Of a DNA stretch of 64,000 nucleotides, positions 10,239-20,729 are shown one piece after another (positions within the stretch are counted from its first letter, which is position 1; every line of letters begins with the position of its first letter). Source of the stretch: Pseudomonas shahriarae (GTDB taxonomy: Bacteria; Pseudomonadota; Gammaproteobacteria; Pseudomonadales; Pseudomonadaceae); assembly GCF_014268455.2 (NCBI RefSeq), contig NZ_CP077085.1, positions 5,990,206 to 6,054,205 on the forward strand, read 5' to 3'. The translations under genes were made by a program, and so were the position numbers. The notes beneath the pieces are model-generated. The model had not been told where the DNA came from. It made no database searches and saw nothing but the letters and a program-made list of their open reading frames with translations.

Positions 10239-10895
10239 TTAGATACGAGTAACGACTAAGGTGGCAAGGCCGTTCAAAGGAACATCCTTGCTCAGGTCCA
10301 GGGCGCTGCCCCGGTTGATGACGGCCTTGACGTTGATCGTGCCGCTGACAACGTTGACCAGTGCTGGAACCGGGCTGGTGGTGCGGCTCCAGGAGTGCTG
10401 GTACGGGAACTTGTCGACCCGGCCATCGGCGCTATACATCCAGGCTGCGACGGAACTGGTCCTTTTGAGCGGTAGCAGGCTGGCACCGGCGCTGGACAGG
10501 TTCGAAAGCCTGACCGAATAGCCACCGGTACGCCGGCCATCCACCGCACCCAGGCCAAAGTTCTGGGATTCGGCGAAGCCGGTTCCCAGGATACCCGCAA
10601 CGGTGCTGGCCGCCTGCGTGTCAGATACCGACAGCGCCATCTGCGTAGCCGCGGTGCCGCAGTTCACGGACAGCGGCAGGGTTTTCTCCTGCAAGGGGTT
10701 GAAAGCATTTGGCAAGATAGAAGCTGCACTGATCTGACCATAATCAATGACGCCGCTGCTGATACTGACCGTGCAGGGCGCTGGCTTGATAGTGCCAATG
10801 ACCCTCAAGTTCCCCGAACCACTTGTATCGGCGTGTGCAACCACGCTTGCGGCCAAACAGACAACACCCATTACCAAACCAGATATTTTTTTCAT
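10239..10895 (-). CDS. DUF1120-type fimbrial subunit, first gene of the operon
   Basis: A 218-residue exported protein. The signal peptide MKKISGLVMGVVCLAASVVAHA is followed by TSGSGNLRVIGTIKPAPCTV, the typical DUF1120 opening, and a second cysteine in LPLSVNCG closes the conserved disulfide. The C-terminus LNGLATLVVTRI has the alternating hydrophobic pattern of a terminal beta strand. DUF1120 proteins are subunits of one chaperone-usher clade (beta-fimbriae, from memory). As promoter-proximal gene it is the likely major pilin. It is separated from the chaperone gene by a hairpin-containing gap. Confidence 0.8.
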   Translation of the reverse strand: MKKISGLVMGVVCLAASVVAHADTSGSGNLRVIGTIKPAPCTVSISSGVIDYGQISAASILPNAFNPLQEKTLPLSVNCGTAATQMALSVSDTQAASTVAGILGTGFAESQNFGLGAVDGRRTGGYSVRLSNLSSAGASLLPLKRTSSVAAWMYSADGRVDKFPYQHSWSRTTSPVPALVNVVSGTINVKAVINRGSALDLSKDVPLNGLATLVVTRI

Positions 10896-11375
10896 GCTGA
10901 ACCTGTCACTAGAAGTTATCAGGTGCCTTTATTCCTACCCGGGCAATTGCATTGCCCAACATCCCGCCATCCGTGACAAATGAGCTGTAAATAAATAACA
11001 CCAAGGCAGAATTGCCGAGTGACAGTCTCTCCCGCATGCACCCCACTAAAGAATAAGACAATACCCTGATTACTGTCAGAACAATAAAAAACAATCGTCG
11101 CCTTAACCCAACTCAAGAGTAGTACCAAACAAATAACCAATGGGTATAACTGATCTTAAGATGTAGGTTAAATCAAGAGAAGTTTCCAAATTTTGAAATT
11201 CTACTGTTTCCCATAGATCCTACGGAATAATTACAAGGAACCAATGGAGCCCCCCTACATTCCCTACAAACCTGCGTCCCGAACCTCCGTAGGAGAACTC
11301 CTCTGCGCACTACGCGTTGGCGTCAGCGTTTGATCGTGGCACGATGGCGAGGTTATCGACCGAGATCCCCTACCC
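10896..11375. promoter_or_regulatory. AT-rich control region between the fimbrial operon and ppx
   Basis: These 480 bases hold no convincing gene. Bases about 10900-11260 are clearly richer in A and T than the flanking genes, unlike most intergenic DNA in the window, which suggests acquisition with the fimbrial operon or a nucleoid-protein-silenced promoter. An inverted pair TCCTACGGA (11218-11226) and TCCGTAGGA (11286-11294) lies at the ppx-proximal side. The region must contain the fimbrial promoter (minus strand) and the ppx promoter (plus strand); neither could be placed with confidence. Confidence 0.5.
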
Positions 11376-12878
11376 ATGCCGCAATCCCAAGCCAAGAATC
11401 TGTCCCTGATCGCCGCCATCGACCTGGGCTCCAACAGCTTTCACATGGTCGTGGCCAAGGCCCAGAACGGTGAGATCCGCATCCTTGAGCGGCTCGGCGA
11501 AAAGGTACAACTGGCTGCCGGAATCGACGACGAGCGCAAGCTCAACGAAGAATCCATGCAGCGCGGGCTCGATTGCCTCAAGCGTTTTGCCCAACTGATC
11601 AACGGCATGCCCCAGGGCGCCGTGCGCATCGTTGGCACCAACGCGTTGCGCGAAGCGCGTAACCGCGGCGAATTCATCCGCCGTGCCGAGGAGATCCTCG
11701 GGCACCCGGTAGAAGTGATTTCCGGCCGTGAAGAAGCACGCCTGATCTACCTCGGCGTCTCCCACACCCTGGCCGATACCCCCGGCAAGCGCCTGGTGGC
11801 CGACATTGGCGGCGGCAGCACCGAGTTCATCATCGGCCAGCGCTTCGAGCCGTTGCTGCGCGAAAGCCTGCAAATGGGCTGCGTCAGCTACACCCAGCGC
11901 TATTTCAAGGACGGCAAGATCACCCCGGCCCGCTACGCCCAGGCGTACACGGCGGCGCGGCTGGAGATCATGAGCATCGAACACGCCCTGCACCGCCTGA
12001 CCTGGGATGAAGCCATCGGCTCATCCGGCACTATCCGCGCCATCGGCCTGGCCCTGAAGGCCGGCGGTCATGGCACCGGTGAGGTGAATGCCGAAGGCCT
12101 GGCCTGGCTCAAGCGCAAACTGTTCAAACTTGGGGATGCCGAGAAGATCGACTTCGACGGCATCAAGCCCGACCGCCGGACCATCTTCCCTGCAGGCCTG
12201 GCAATCCTCGAAGCCATCTTCGACGCCCTCGAACTGCAACGCATGGACCATTGCGATGGCGCCCTGCGTGAAGGCGTGCTCTACGACCTGCTGGGTCGCC
12301 ATCACCACGAAGACGTGCGTGAACGCACCCTGGGCTCGCTAATGGAGCGTTACCACGTCGACCTGGAACAGGCGGCGCGGGTCGAGCGCAAAGCGTTGCA
12401 TGCCTTCGACCAGGTCGCTGCAGATTGGGAACTGGAAGACGGGGTCTGGCGTGAACTGCTGGGCTGGGCCGCCAAGGTCCATGAAGTAGGGCTGGATATC
12501 GCCCACTACCATTACCACAAACACGGCGCGTACCTGATCGAACACTCCGACCTGGCAGGGTTTTCCCGCGAGGATCAGCAGATGCTGGCGCTGCTGGTGC
12601 GCGGCCATCGCCGTAACATCCCCAGGGACAAGTTCGCCGAGTTCGGCGCCGAGGGCATCAAGCTGATTCGCCTGTGTGCCCTGCTGCGCTTTGCGATCCT
12701 GTTCCACCACATTCGCGGCACTCAGCAGATGCCGCAAGTCACCCTGCGCGCCAACGGCGACAGCCTGGATGTGGTGTTCCCTAAAGGCTGGCTGGACGAG
12801 AACCAACTGACCCAGGCGGATTTCGCCCAGGAAGCCGAGTGGCTGACGCGAGTGGGCTTCAGCCTGAATGTGCGCTAA
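11376..12878 (+). CDS. ppx: Exopolyphosphatase
   Basis: A 500-residue enzyme that removes terminal phosphate from inorganic polyphosphate. It has the acetate/sugar kinase-Hsc70-actin fold: [15 protein letters not shown] (first phosphate-binding loop), the block [13 protein letters not shown], and [13 protein letters not shown] (second loop). The C-terminal HD-like domain contains [25 protein letters not shown]. Length is normal for the family. It converges on the amidase gene with a three-base gap, so any terminator must lie inside coding sequence. Confidence 0.97.
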   Translation: MPQSQAKNLSLIAAIDLGSNSFHMVVAKAQNGEIRILERLGEKVQLAAGIDDERKLNEESMQRGLDCLKRFAQLINGMPQGAVRIVGTNALREARNRGEFIRRAEEILGHPVEVISGREEARLIYLGVSHTLADTPGKRLVADIGGGSTEFIIGQRFEPLLRESLQMGCVSYTQRYFKDGKITPARYAQAYTAARLEIMSIEHALHRLTWDEAIGSSGTIRAIGLALKAGGHGTGEVNAEGLAWLKRKLFKLGDAEKIDFDGIKPDRRTIFPAGLAILEAIFDALELQRMDHCDGALREGVLYDLLGRHHHEDVRERTLGSLMERYHVDLEQAARVERKALHAFDQVAADWELEDGVWRELLGWAAKVHEVGLDIAHYHYHKHGAYLIEHSDLAGFSREDQQMLALLVRGHRRNIPRDKFAEFGAEGIKLIRLCALLRFAILFHHIRGTQQMPQVTLRANGDSLDVVFPKGWLDENQLTQADFAQEAEWLTRVGFSLNVR

Positions 12879-12881
12879 CCC

Positions 12882-14384
12882 CTAGACGCTCTCGGACGAC
12901 ACCGGCGCCCCCGGCAGGAACGCCGGCTCACGGATAGCCTGCGTGGCCTGTTCATAACCATAGGCGACCGCGAGCAGTGTGGCTTCACTGTTGCCCGTAC
13001 CGTAAAAGTGCAGCGCGGTCGGCATACCCTCATCATCCATGCCCGAGGGCACCGAGATGCCGGGGTAACCGGCGGCGGCGGCAAAGTAGTAACTGTCGGC
13101 GCGAAAGTTCGACACGATGGCATCGAGGCGGTGTTCGCTCAGCGGCTTGTCGAGGGTGCCTTTGAAAATCGGCAGAACGGCCGCCCACAGTTGCTCGCGC
13201 TGCTCATCCGTCACGTCCAGGCTGTTGATGTGCTCCAGCAACGCCTGGTCCGGTTCCCCGGCTTGCTTGTCGCGCTCGTTGAAGGCAATCAGTTCAGCCA
13301 GCGACTTCACTGGCAGGCCTTCCCGGCCGGCCAGGTAGCTGTTCAGGTTTTGCTTGATCCCGGCCAGCAGCGCGTCACTGTATTGATCGTAAGCCTCACG
13401 TGAGACACCCGCGTCCAGCCTGCCTATCGGCACCATGACTGCCCCCTTGGCCCCGAGCATCGCGATCGCGTCTTCGAAGTGCTTCCGGTCCGCACGCAGG
13501 GCCGGGTCCCTGGCGTCTTCAGGCGACAGCACCGGCAGCGGCGTGTAGCCAATGCGCTTGCCCTGCAAGGCATCCGGTGTGAGCCCGGCGGTGTAGGCCG
13601 TTGTTTCGGTCATGGCATTGAGCGCTTCGCCAGCATCGCGCACGTTGCGCGTAAAGGTGCCCACCGCGTCCAGTTTTGAACTGGTCATCACCCCTTCGGT
13701 ACTCACCAGCCCGGCCGTGGTTTTCAAACCGACCACGCCGTTGTAGGCCGCCGGGGCAACCACCGAGCCATTGGTCTCGATGCCCAATGCCAGCGGCACA
13801 AGCCCCTGGGCGACCGCCACCGCCGATCCCGAACTGGACCCTGCCACCTGCCCTCCCAGCCGATGGGGGTTAAGCGTTTGCCCACCACGGGAGCTCCAGC
13901 CATCCACCGGCACGCTGGAGCGGAAGTTGGACAGTTCGCTCATATTGGTCTTGCCCACGATCACGGCCCCGGCCTTGAGCAAGTTATCCACAACCTTGGC
14001 GTTTTTGCTCGTCGGTGAGCCGACCAGCGCACGGGAACCGGCACTGGTGTGCATTTTCCCACTGGTTTCGAAGACATCTTTCAGGGCAATCGGCACGCCG
14101 TGCAAAAAACCGCGCACGGTACCGCTGGCTCGCTCCTGGTCACGCGCCCGAGCCTGTTCACGCGCATCGGGGTTAACCTGCACAAAGGCATTGCCGCCCT
14201 GCAGACCCTGATCGATGTTGGCAATACTTTTTAATGAGTCCCGCACCAGGGACTCTGAAGTGACTACCGCCCCAGCCATATCGGACGCCATGGCCTGTGC
14301 ACTGCGGTAGCCCTTCGGCGGCAAGGCCAGCGCCTCGAATAGCCCCGCAGTTCCGAACCCGATACCTATGCCTGATCCCACCAT
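12882..14384 (-). CDS. Amidase signature-family hydrolase
   Basis: A 500-residue serine hydrolase of the amidase signature family. The Ser-cisSer-Lys triad regions are visible: lysine in GVPIALKDVFET, the Gly/Ser-rich AGSSSGSAVAVAQGL, and the nucleophile region GIETNGSVVAPAAYNG. ATG 14384 has AAGGAG upstream. No signal peptide is obvious, although the N-terminus is glycine-rich. It sits between ppx and ppk, which are adjacent in P. aeruginosa (from memory), so it looks like an insertion. The substrate is unknown; the family includes GatA-like, aryl and short-chain amidases. Confidence 0.88.
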   Translation of the reverse strand: MVGSGIGIGFGTAGLFEALALPPKGYRSAQAMASDMAGAVVTSESLVRDSLKSIANIDQGLQGGNAFVQVNPDAREQARARDQERASGTVRGFLHGVPIALKDVFETSGKMHTSAGSRALVGSPTSKNAKVVDNLLKAGAVIVGKTNMSELSNFRSSVPVDGWSSRGGQTLNPHRLGGQVAGSSSGSAVAVAQGLVPLALGIETNGSVVAPAAYNGVVGLKTTAGLVSTEGVMTSSKLDAVGTFTRNVRDAGEALNAMTETTAYTAGLTPDALQGKRIGYTPLPVLSPEDARDPALRADRKHFEDAIAMLGAKGAVMVPIGRLDAGVSREAYDQYSDALLAGIKQNLNSYLAGREGLPVKSLAELIAFNERDKQAGEPDQALLEHINSLDVTDEQREQLWAAVLPIFKGTLDKPLSEHRLDAIVSNFRADSYYFAAAAGYPGISVPSGMDDEGMPTALHFYGTGNSEATLLAVAYGYEQATQAIREPAFLPGAPVSSESV

Positions 14385-14524
14385 CGAAAACTCCTTAACT
14401 GCCCTGTACAGGCTATCGTCTGATAGCCCAAGGTCAGTCTAGGAACGGGAGCATGGGATCCCCAACCTGGGAAATCTGACGGTCCTGTCCGATTTCCCAG
14501 TGAGGGATGTAGGTCTAGTCGATA

Positions 14525-16747
14525 TCAGCGAACCGCCAGCAACGGGCTGCCCAACCGCTCCAGCAACGTGGCCTGGGCACTGCGCGGGTTCTGGTTGCCC
14601 GTCGGGGTGTTGCGCACGTAGCGCCCATCGGACTGCAGGCTCCAGCTGTGGGTGTTATCGGTCAGATAACTCTCCAACTCTTTCTTGACCCGCATGATCA
14701 GCTTCTTGCCTTCCACCGGGAAGCAGGTCTCCACACGCTTGTCGAGGTTGCGCTCCATCCAGTCGGCGCTGGAGAGGAACATCTGCTCTTCACCGCCATT
14801 GAGGAAGTAGAACACCCGCGTGTGCTCCAGGAAGCGGCCGATGATCGAACGCACGTGGATATTGTGGGACACCCCGGCAATGCCCGGGCGCAGGCAGCAC
14901 ATGCCACGCACCACCAGGTCGATACGCACGCCGGACTGGCTGGCCTTGTACAGCGCGCGGATGATCTTCGGATCGGTCAGCGAGTTGAACTTGGCGATGA
15001 TGTGCGCCGGCTTGCCGTCGATGGCGAACTGGGTCTCGCGGGCAATCATGTCGAGCATGCCCTTCTTCAGGGTGAACGGCGCATGCAGCAGCTTTTTCAT
15101 GCGCAGCGTCTTGCCCATGCCGATCAACTGGCTGAACAGTTTGCCGACGTCTTCGCACAGCGCGTCGTCGGAAGTCAGCAAGCTGTAGTCGGTGTAGAGC
15201 TTGGCGTTGCCGGCGTGATAGTTACCGGTGCCCAGGTGCGCGTAACGCACGATCTCACCGGCCTCGCGGCGCAGGATCAGCATCATCTTGGCGTGGGTCT
15301 TGAAGCCCACCACGCCATAGATCACTACCGCACCGGCCGCTTGCAGGCGGCTGGCCAGTTGCAGGTTGGACTCTTCGTCGAACCGCGCACGCAGCTCGAT
15401 CACCACCGTGACTTCCTTGCCGTTACGCGCGGCGTCCACCAGCGCATCGACGATTTCCGAGTTGGCACCGCTGCGGTAGAGGGTCTGGCGCACGGCCAGG
15501 ACATGGGGGTCCTTGGCGGCCTGGCGCAACAGATCGACCACCGGGGTGAACGACTCGAACGGGTGCAGCAGCAGAATGTCTTGCTTGCTGACCACGCTGA
15601 AGATGTTTTCGCTGTTTTGCAGCAGTTTCGGAATCTGCGGGGTGAACGGCGTGTATTGCAGCTCCGGATGGCTGTCCAGGCTGGTGATGCTGAACAGGCG
15701 CGTCAGGTTCACCGGGCCGTTGACCTGGTACAGCTCGGTCTCGGCCAGGTTGAATTGCTTGAGCAGGTAGTCCGACAAATGTTTGGGGCAGGTATCCGCC
15801 ACTTCCAGGCGCACCGCGTCACCGTAGCGCCGCGAGAACAGCTCGCCACGCAGGGCGCGGGCCAGGTCTTCGACGTCTTCGGTGTCTACCGCCAGGTCGG
15901 CGTTTCGGGTCAGGCGGAACTGGTAGCAACCCTTGACCTTCATGCCCTGGAACAGGTCATCGGCGTGGGCGTGGATCATCGACGAAAGGAATACATAGTT
16001 ATCGCCAGCCCCCCCGACCTCTTCCGGTACCTTGATGATGCGTGGCAACAGGCGCGGTGCGGGGATGATCGCCAGGCCCGAATCACGGCCGAAGGCATCG
16101 ATCCCTTCGAGCTCGACGATAAAGTTCAGGCTCTTGTTCACCAGCAGCGGGAACGGGTGCGTCGGGTCCAGGCCAATCGGGGTGATGATCGGCGCGATCT
16201 CGTCACGGAAATAGCGACGGACCCAGGTCTTGAGCTTGACGGTCCAGTTGCGGCGACGGATGAAGCGCACTTGGTGCTTTTCCAGCTCCGGCAGCAGGAT
16301 GTCGTTGAGGATGGCGTATTGGCGATCCACATGGCCATGCACCAGCTCGCTGATGCGCGCCAGGGCCTGGTGCGGCTGCAAGCCGTCGGCGCCGGCCTGC
16401 TCACGGGCAAAGGTGATCTGTTTCTTGAGGCCGGCGACACGAATCTCGAAGAACTCGTCCAGGTTGCTGGAGAAGATCAGCAGGAACTTCAAACGCTCCA
16501 GCAACGGATAGGACTCATCCAGCGCCTGTTCCAACACGCGGATATTGAATTGCAGTTGCGACAGCTCGCGATGGATGTACAGGCTGCTGTCATCCAGGTT
16601 CGGAATCACGATAGGCGGTGCCGCCACCACCGGCTCCGCGACCACGGCAGGCTGCTCAGGCGCAAGCTCCGGCGGGGTTTCGGCGACCTGTTCAACTACC
16701 GGGTGCGCATCTTTTACGGCAACTTCTGTGAGTCCTTCGGTATTCAT
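14525..16747 (-). CDS. ppk: Polyphosphate kinase 1
   Basis: A 740-residue enzyme that makes polyphosphate from ATP. The N-terminal 50 residues are a Pro/Ala-rich extension, followed by the conserved start [14 protein letters not shown] and [16 protein letters not shown]. The autophosphorylated histidine is H485 in [13 protein letters not shown]. The second phospholipase D-like half contains [15 protein letters not shown] and the C-terminal block [20 protein letters not shown]. It lies 18 bases after hemB in the same direction, so the two may be cotranscribed. Confidence 0.97.
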   Translation of the reverse strand: MNTEGLTEVAVKDAHPVVEQVAETPPELAPEQPAVVAEPVVAAPPIVIPNLDDSSLYIHRELSQLQFNIRVLEQALDESYPLLERLKFLLIFSSNLDEFFEIRVAGLKKQITFAREQAGADGLQPHQALARISELVHGHVDRQYAILNDILLPELEKHQVRFIRRRNWTVKLKTWVRRYFRDEIAPIITPIGLDPTHPFPLLVNKSLNFIVELEGIDAFGRDSGLAIIPAPRLLPRIIKVPEEVGGAGDNYVFLSSMIHAHADDLFQGMKVKGCYQFRLTRNADLAVDTEDVEDLARALRGELFSRRYGDAVRLEVADTCPKHLSDYLLKQFNLAETELYQVNGPVNLTRLFSITSLDSHPELQYTPFTPQIPKLLQNSENIFSVVSKQDILLLHPFESFTPVVDLLRQAAKDPHVLAVRQTLYRSGANSEIVDALVDAARNGKEVTVVIELRARFDEESNLQLASRLQAAGAVVIYGVVGFKTHAKMMLILRREAGEIVRYAHLGTGNYHAGNAKLYTDYSLLTSDDALCEDVGKLFSQLIGMGKTLRMKKLLHAPFTLKKGMLDMIARETQFAIDGKPAHIIAKFNSLTDPKIIRALYKASQSGVRIDLVVRGMCCLRPGIAGVSHNIHVRSIIGRFLEHTRVFYFLNGGEEQMFLSSADWMERNLDKRVETCFPVEGKKLIMRVKKELESYLTDNTHSWSLQSDGRYVRNTPTGNQNPRSAQATLLERLGSPLLAVR

Positions 16748-16765
16748 CGAGTGTTCCTGTGAGGG

Positions 16766-18622
<1,857 letters not shown>

Positions 18623-18642
<20 letters not shown>

Positions 18643-19858
18643 GCCGGCCCCTGCAACAGTAGAGGCCGATGACACTGAGCAGGCTATAGCTGGCAAGCCC
18701 CGGCCAGCCCAACGCACTGGCCGGCCACAACCCGACCAGCGGCGCCAGCCACACCAGCGGCACATTCAGCCCCAACCGCAGCAACTCGGCCTTCAAGGCC
18801 CACGGGCGATTTTCCAGGGCCACGCCCAGGGTAAACAGTCCCAGTGCCATCACACTCCAACCCAGCACCAGCGCAGCCGTCGGCATGCCTTCGCCAACAT
18901 TCATCAAATAGCTGCCCAACCCCACATACGCGGCAAATTGCAGGGCGATGTAAATCTGCTGGCGCGCGTCCAGGGGCACCTCGAATTTACGGAACTGGCT
19001 CAAGTCCGGCTTGGCCAGTGGGTACTTGGCCTTGACGTCCGCCGGGCGCCAGCCGGTGCGCATGAACCAGATGCGCAGTTTGTCCCACCCACTTTCGGTA
19101 CGCCGGGCATCACTCCACAGCTGGGCATAGAACTGCAGGTTGGCCCACAGCGGATTCCAACTGGCCAGAGGCGTGGTCACGCCAAAGATCACCGGCTCGT
19201 TTTCGTCTTCTTCCTGGAACGAGCCAAACAAACGGTCCCAAATAATGAACACCCCGCCGTAGTTGCGATCCATGTAGAGAGCGTTCTGTGCATGGTGGGC
19301 CCGATGATTGGACGGGGTGACGAAAAACCACTCGAACCAACCGAGCTTGGGCACATGGCGGGTATGCACCCAGAATTGATACAACAGGTTGAGCGACGCC
19401 ACGCTGATAAACACCAGCAGCGGCACGCCGACGACAGCCAGTGGCAGATAGAAGATCCAGCTCAGCAAAAAGCCCGTGCTGGTCTGGCGCAAGGCGGTGG
19501 TGAGGTTATAGTCCTCGCTCTGGTGATGCACCGAGTGCGCCGCCCACAGAATATTGCGCTCGTGGCCGCAGCGATGCAGCCAGTAGTAGCAGAAGTCGTA
19601 GAGGACAAAGGCGAACACCCAGGTCCAGGCGCTCTGGGTTGGCAGCTCGAACAGTGCCAAATGCTTGAGGGCGAAGGCGTAGGTCAGCAGGCCCACGCCT
19701 TTGGTCAGCAGCCCAGTGGTGGTGGACAATACACCGGTGCTCAAGCTGTTGATGGCGTCAGCCACCCGGTAGTTGCGCTCGCCGCGCCAACGGTCAGCCA
19801 ACAGTTCGACCACAATCAAGGCAATGAAAAACGGTACCGCGTAAGGGACGAAGTCCAT
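18623..19858 (-). CDS. Sterol desaturase / fatty acid hydroxylase superfamily membrane protein
   Basis: A 411-residue membrane di-iron oxygenase-like protein. The histidine boxes are HRCGH at 95-99, HSVHH at 108-112 and HRAHH at 185-189. Four or more hydrophobic segments flank them, and a further membrane region fills the C-terminal 110 residues, beyond the core hydroxylase domain. The true substrate is unknown; bacterial relatives act on lipids. It overlaps the 3' end of the DedA gene on the opposite strand. Confidence 0.85.
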
Positions 19859-19972
19859 GGGCCAGTCCGGTCAATTATTGTTACATCAAGGTTAGGCCAG
19901 TGACCGGATATCCCAATGGCAATGCGAGACAAATAAGTAGACATTTAACGCCATAAATCAGGAGAAATGCCC

Positions 19973-20638
19973 ATGAGCAAAAAGATTGCAGTGATCCTTT
20001 CCGGCTGTGGCGTGTACGACGGCGCTGAAATCCATGAAAGTGTTATCACGCTGCTGCGCCTGGATCAGCGCGGCGCTCAGGTTCAGTGCTTTGCCCCGGA
20101 CATCGCGCAGCTGCATGTGATCAATCACCTCACGGGCGAAGAAATGCCCGAGTCGCGCAATGTATTGGTGGAGTCGGCGCGCATCGCCCGAGGCGAGGTG
20201 AAAGACATTCGCGAGGCCCGCGTGGAAGAGTTCGATGCGCTGGTCGTGCCCGGCGGTTTTGGCGCGGCGAAGAACCTGTCGAACTTTGCCATCGAAGGCG
20301 CCGGTTGCAGCGTCAACCCGGACGTACTGGCACTGGCCGAAGCCTTTGCCGAAGCAGGCAAGCCCGTGGGGCTGATCTGCATCTCGCCGGCCCTGGCGGC
20401 AAAAATCTACGGCCCTGGCGTGACCTGCACCATCGGCAACGACGCCGACACCGCGGCCGCCCTGGACAAGATGGGTGCCACCCACCAGGAATGCGCGGTA
20501 GACGAAATCGTCGAAGACAAGGCGCGCAAGCTGGTGAGCACGCCGGCCTATATGCTGGGCAAAAACATCAGCGAAGTGGCATCGGGGATCAACAAGCTGG
20601 TGGACCGGGTGCTGGAGCTGACCCACGAGAGCGACTGA
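19973..20638 (+). CDS. elbB: ElbB/ElbA-type DJ-1 superfamily protein (glyoxalase III-like)
   Basis: A 221-residue cytoplasmic protein close to E. coli ElbB: KKIAVILSGCGVYDGAEIHE, VINHLTGEEMPESRNVL, VVPGGFGAAKNLSNF and STPAYMLGKNISEVASGI. The nucleophile cysteine of the DJ-1/PfpI fold is in GLICISPAL. The family is linked to methylglyoxal detoxification and, by name, isoprenoid synthesis. ATG 19973 is preferred because GGAG at 19961 is eight bases upstream; ATG 19967 would leave only two. Confidence 0.93.
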   Translation: MSKKIAVILSGCGVYDGAEIHESVITLLRLDQRGAQVQCFAPDIAQLHVINHLTGEEMPESRNVLVESARIARGEVKDIREARVEEFDALVVPGGFGAAKNLSNFAIEGAGCSVNPDVLALAEAFAEAGKPVGLICISPALAAKIYGPGVTCTIGNDADTAAALDKMGATHQECAVDEIVEDKARKLVSTPAYMLGKNISEVASGINKLVDRVLELTHESD

Positions 20639-20660
20639 ATGGGCGACACCGATTAAAAAT

Positions 20661-20710
20661 GTGGGAGCTGGCTTGTGTGGGAGCCAGCGTCCACACAAGC
20701 CAGCTCCCAC
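20661..20710. repeat. Palindromic REP pair
   Basis: Two copies of the Pseudomonas REP core GTGGGAGCTGGCTTGTGTGG face each other, forming a perfect 20-bp inverted repeat with a ten-base loop between elbB and the convergent FTR1 gene. It can also act as a bidirectional stop or mRNA stabiliser. Confidence 0.85.
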
Positions 20711-20729
20711 AACTTGACCGCCAGTACCT

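Noticed and set aside
10909..11140. Two overlapping short minus-strand frames upstream of the fimbrial subunit
   Set aside because: No ribosome binding site or family pattern; they arise from the AT-rich untranslated region.
14648..16762. 704-codon plus-strand frame opposite ppk
   Set aside because: The minus strand encodes a full polyphosphate kinase; the antisense frame is His/Gln/Val-rich, as expected for a high-GC shadow frame.
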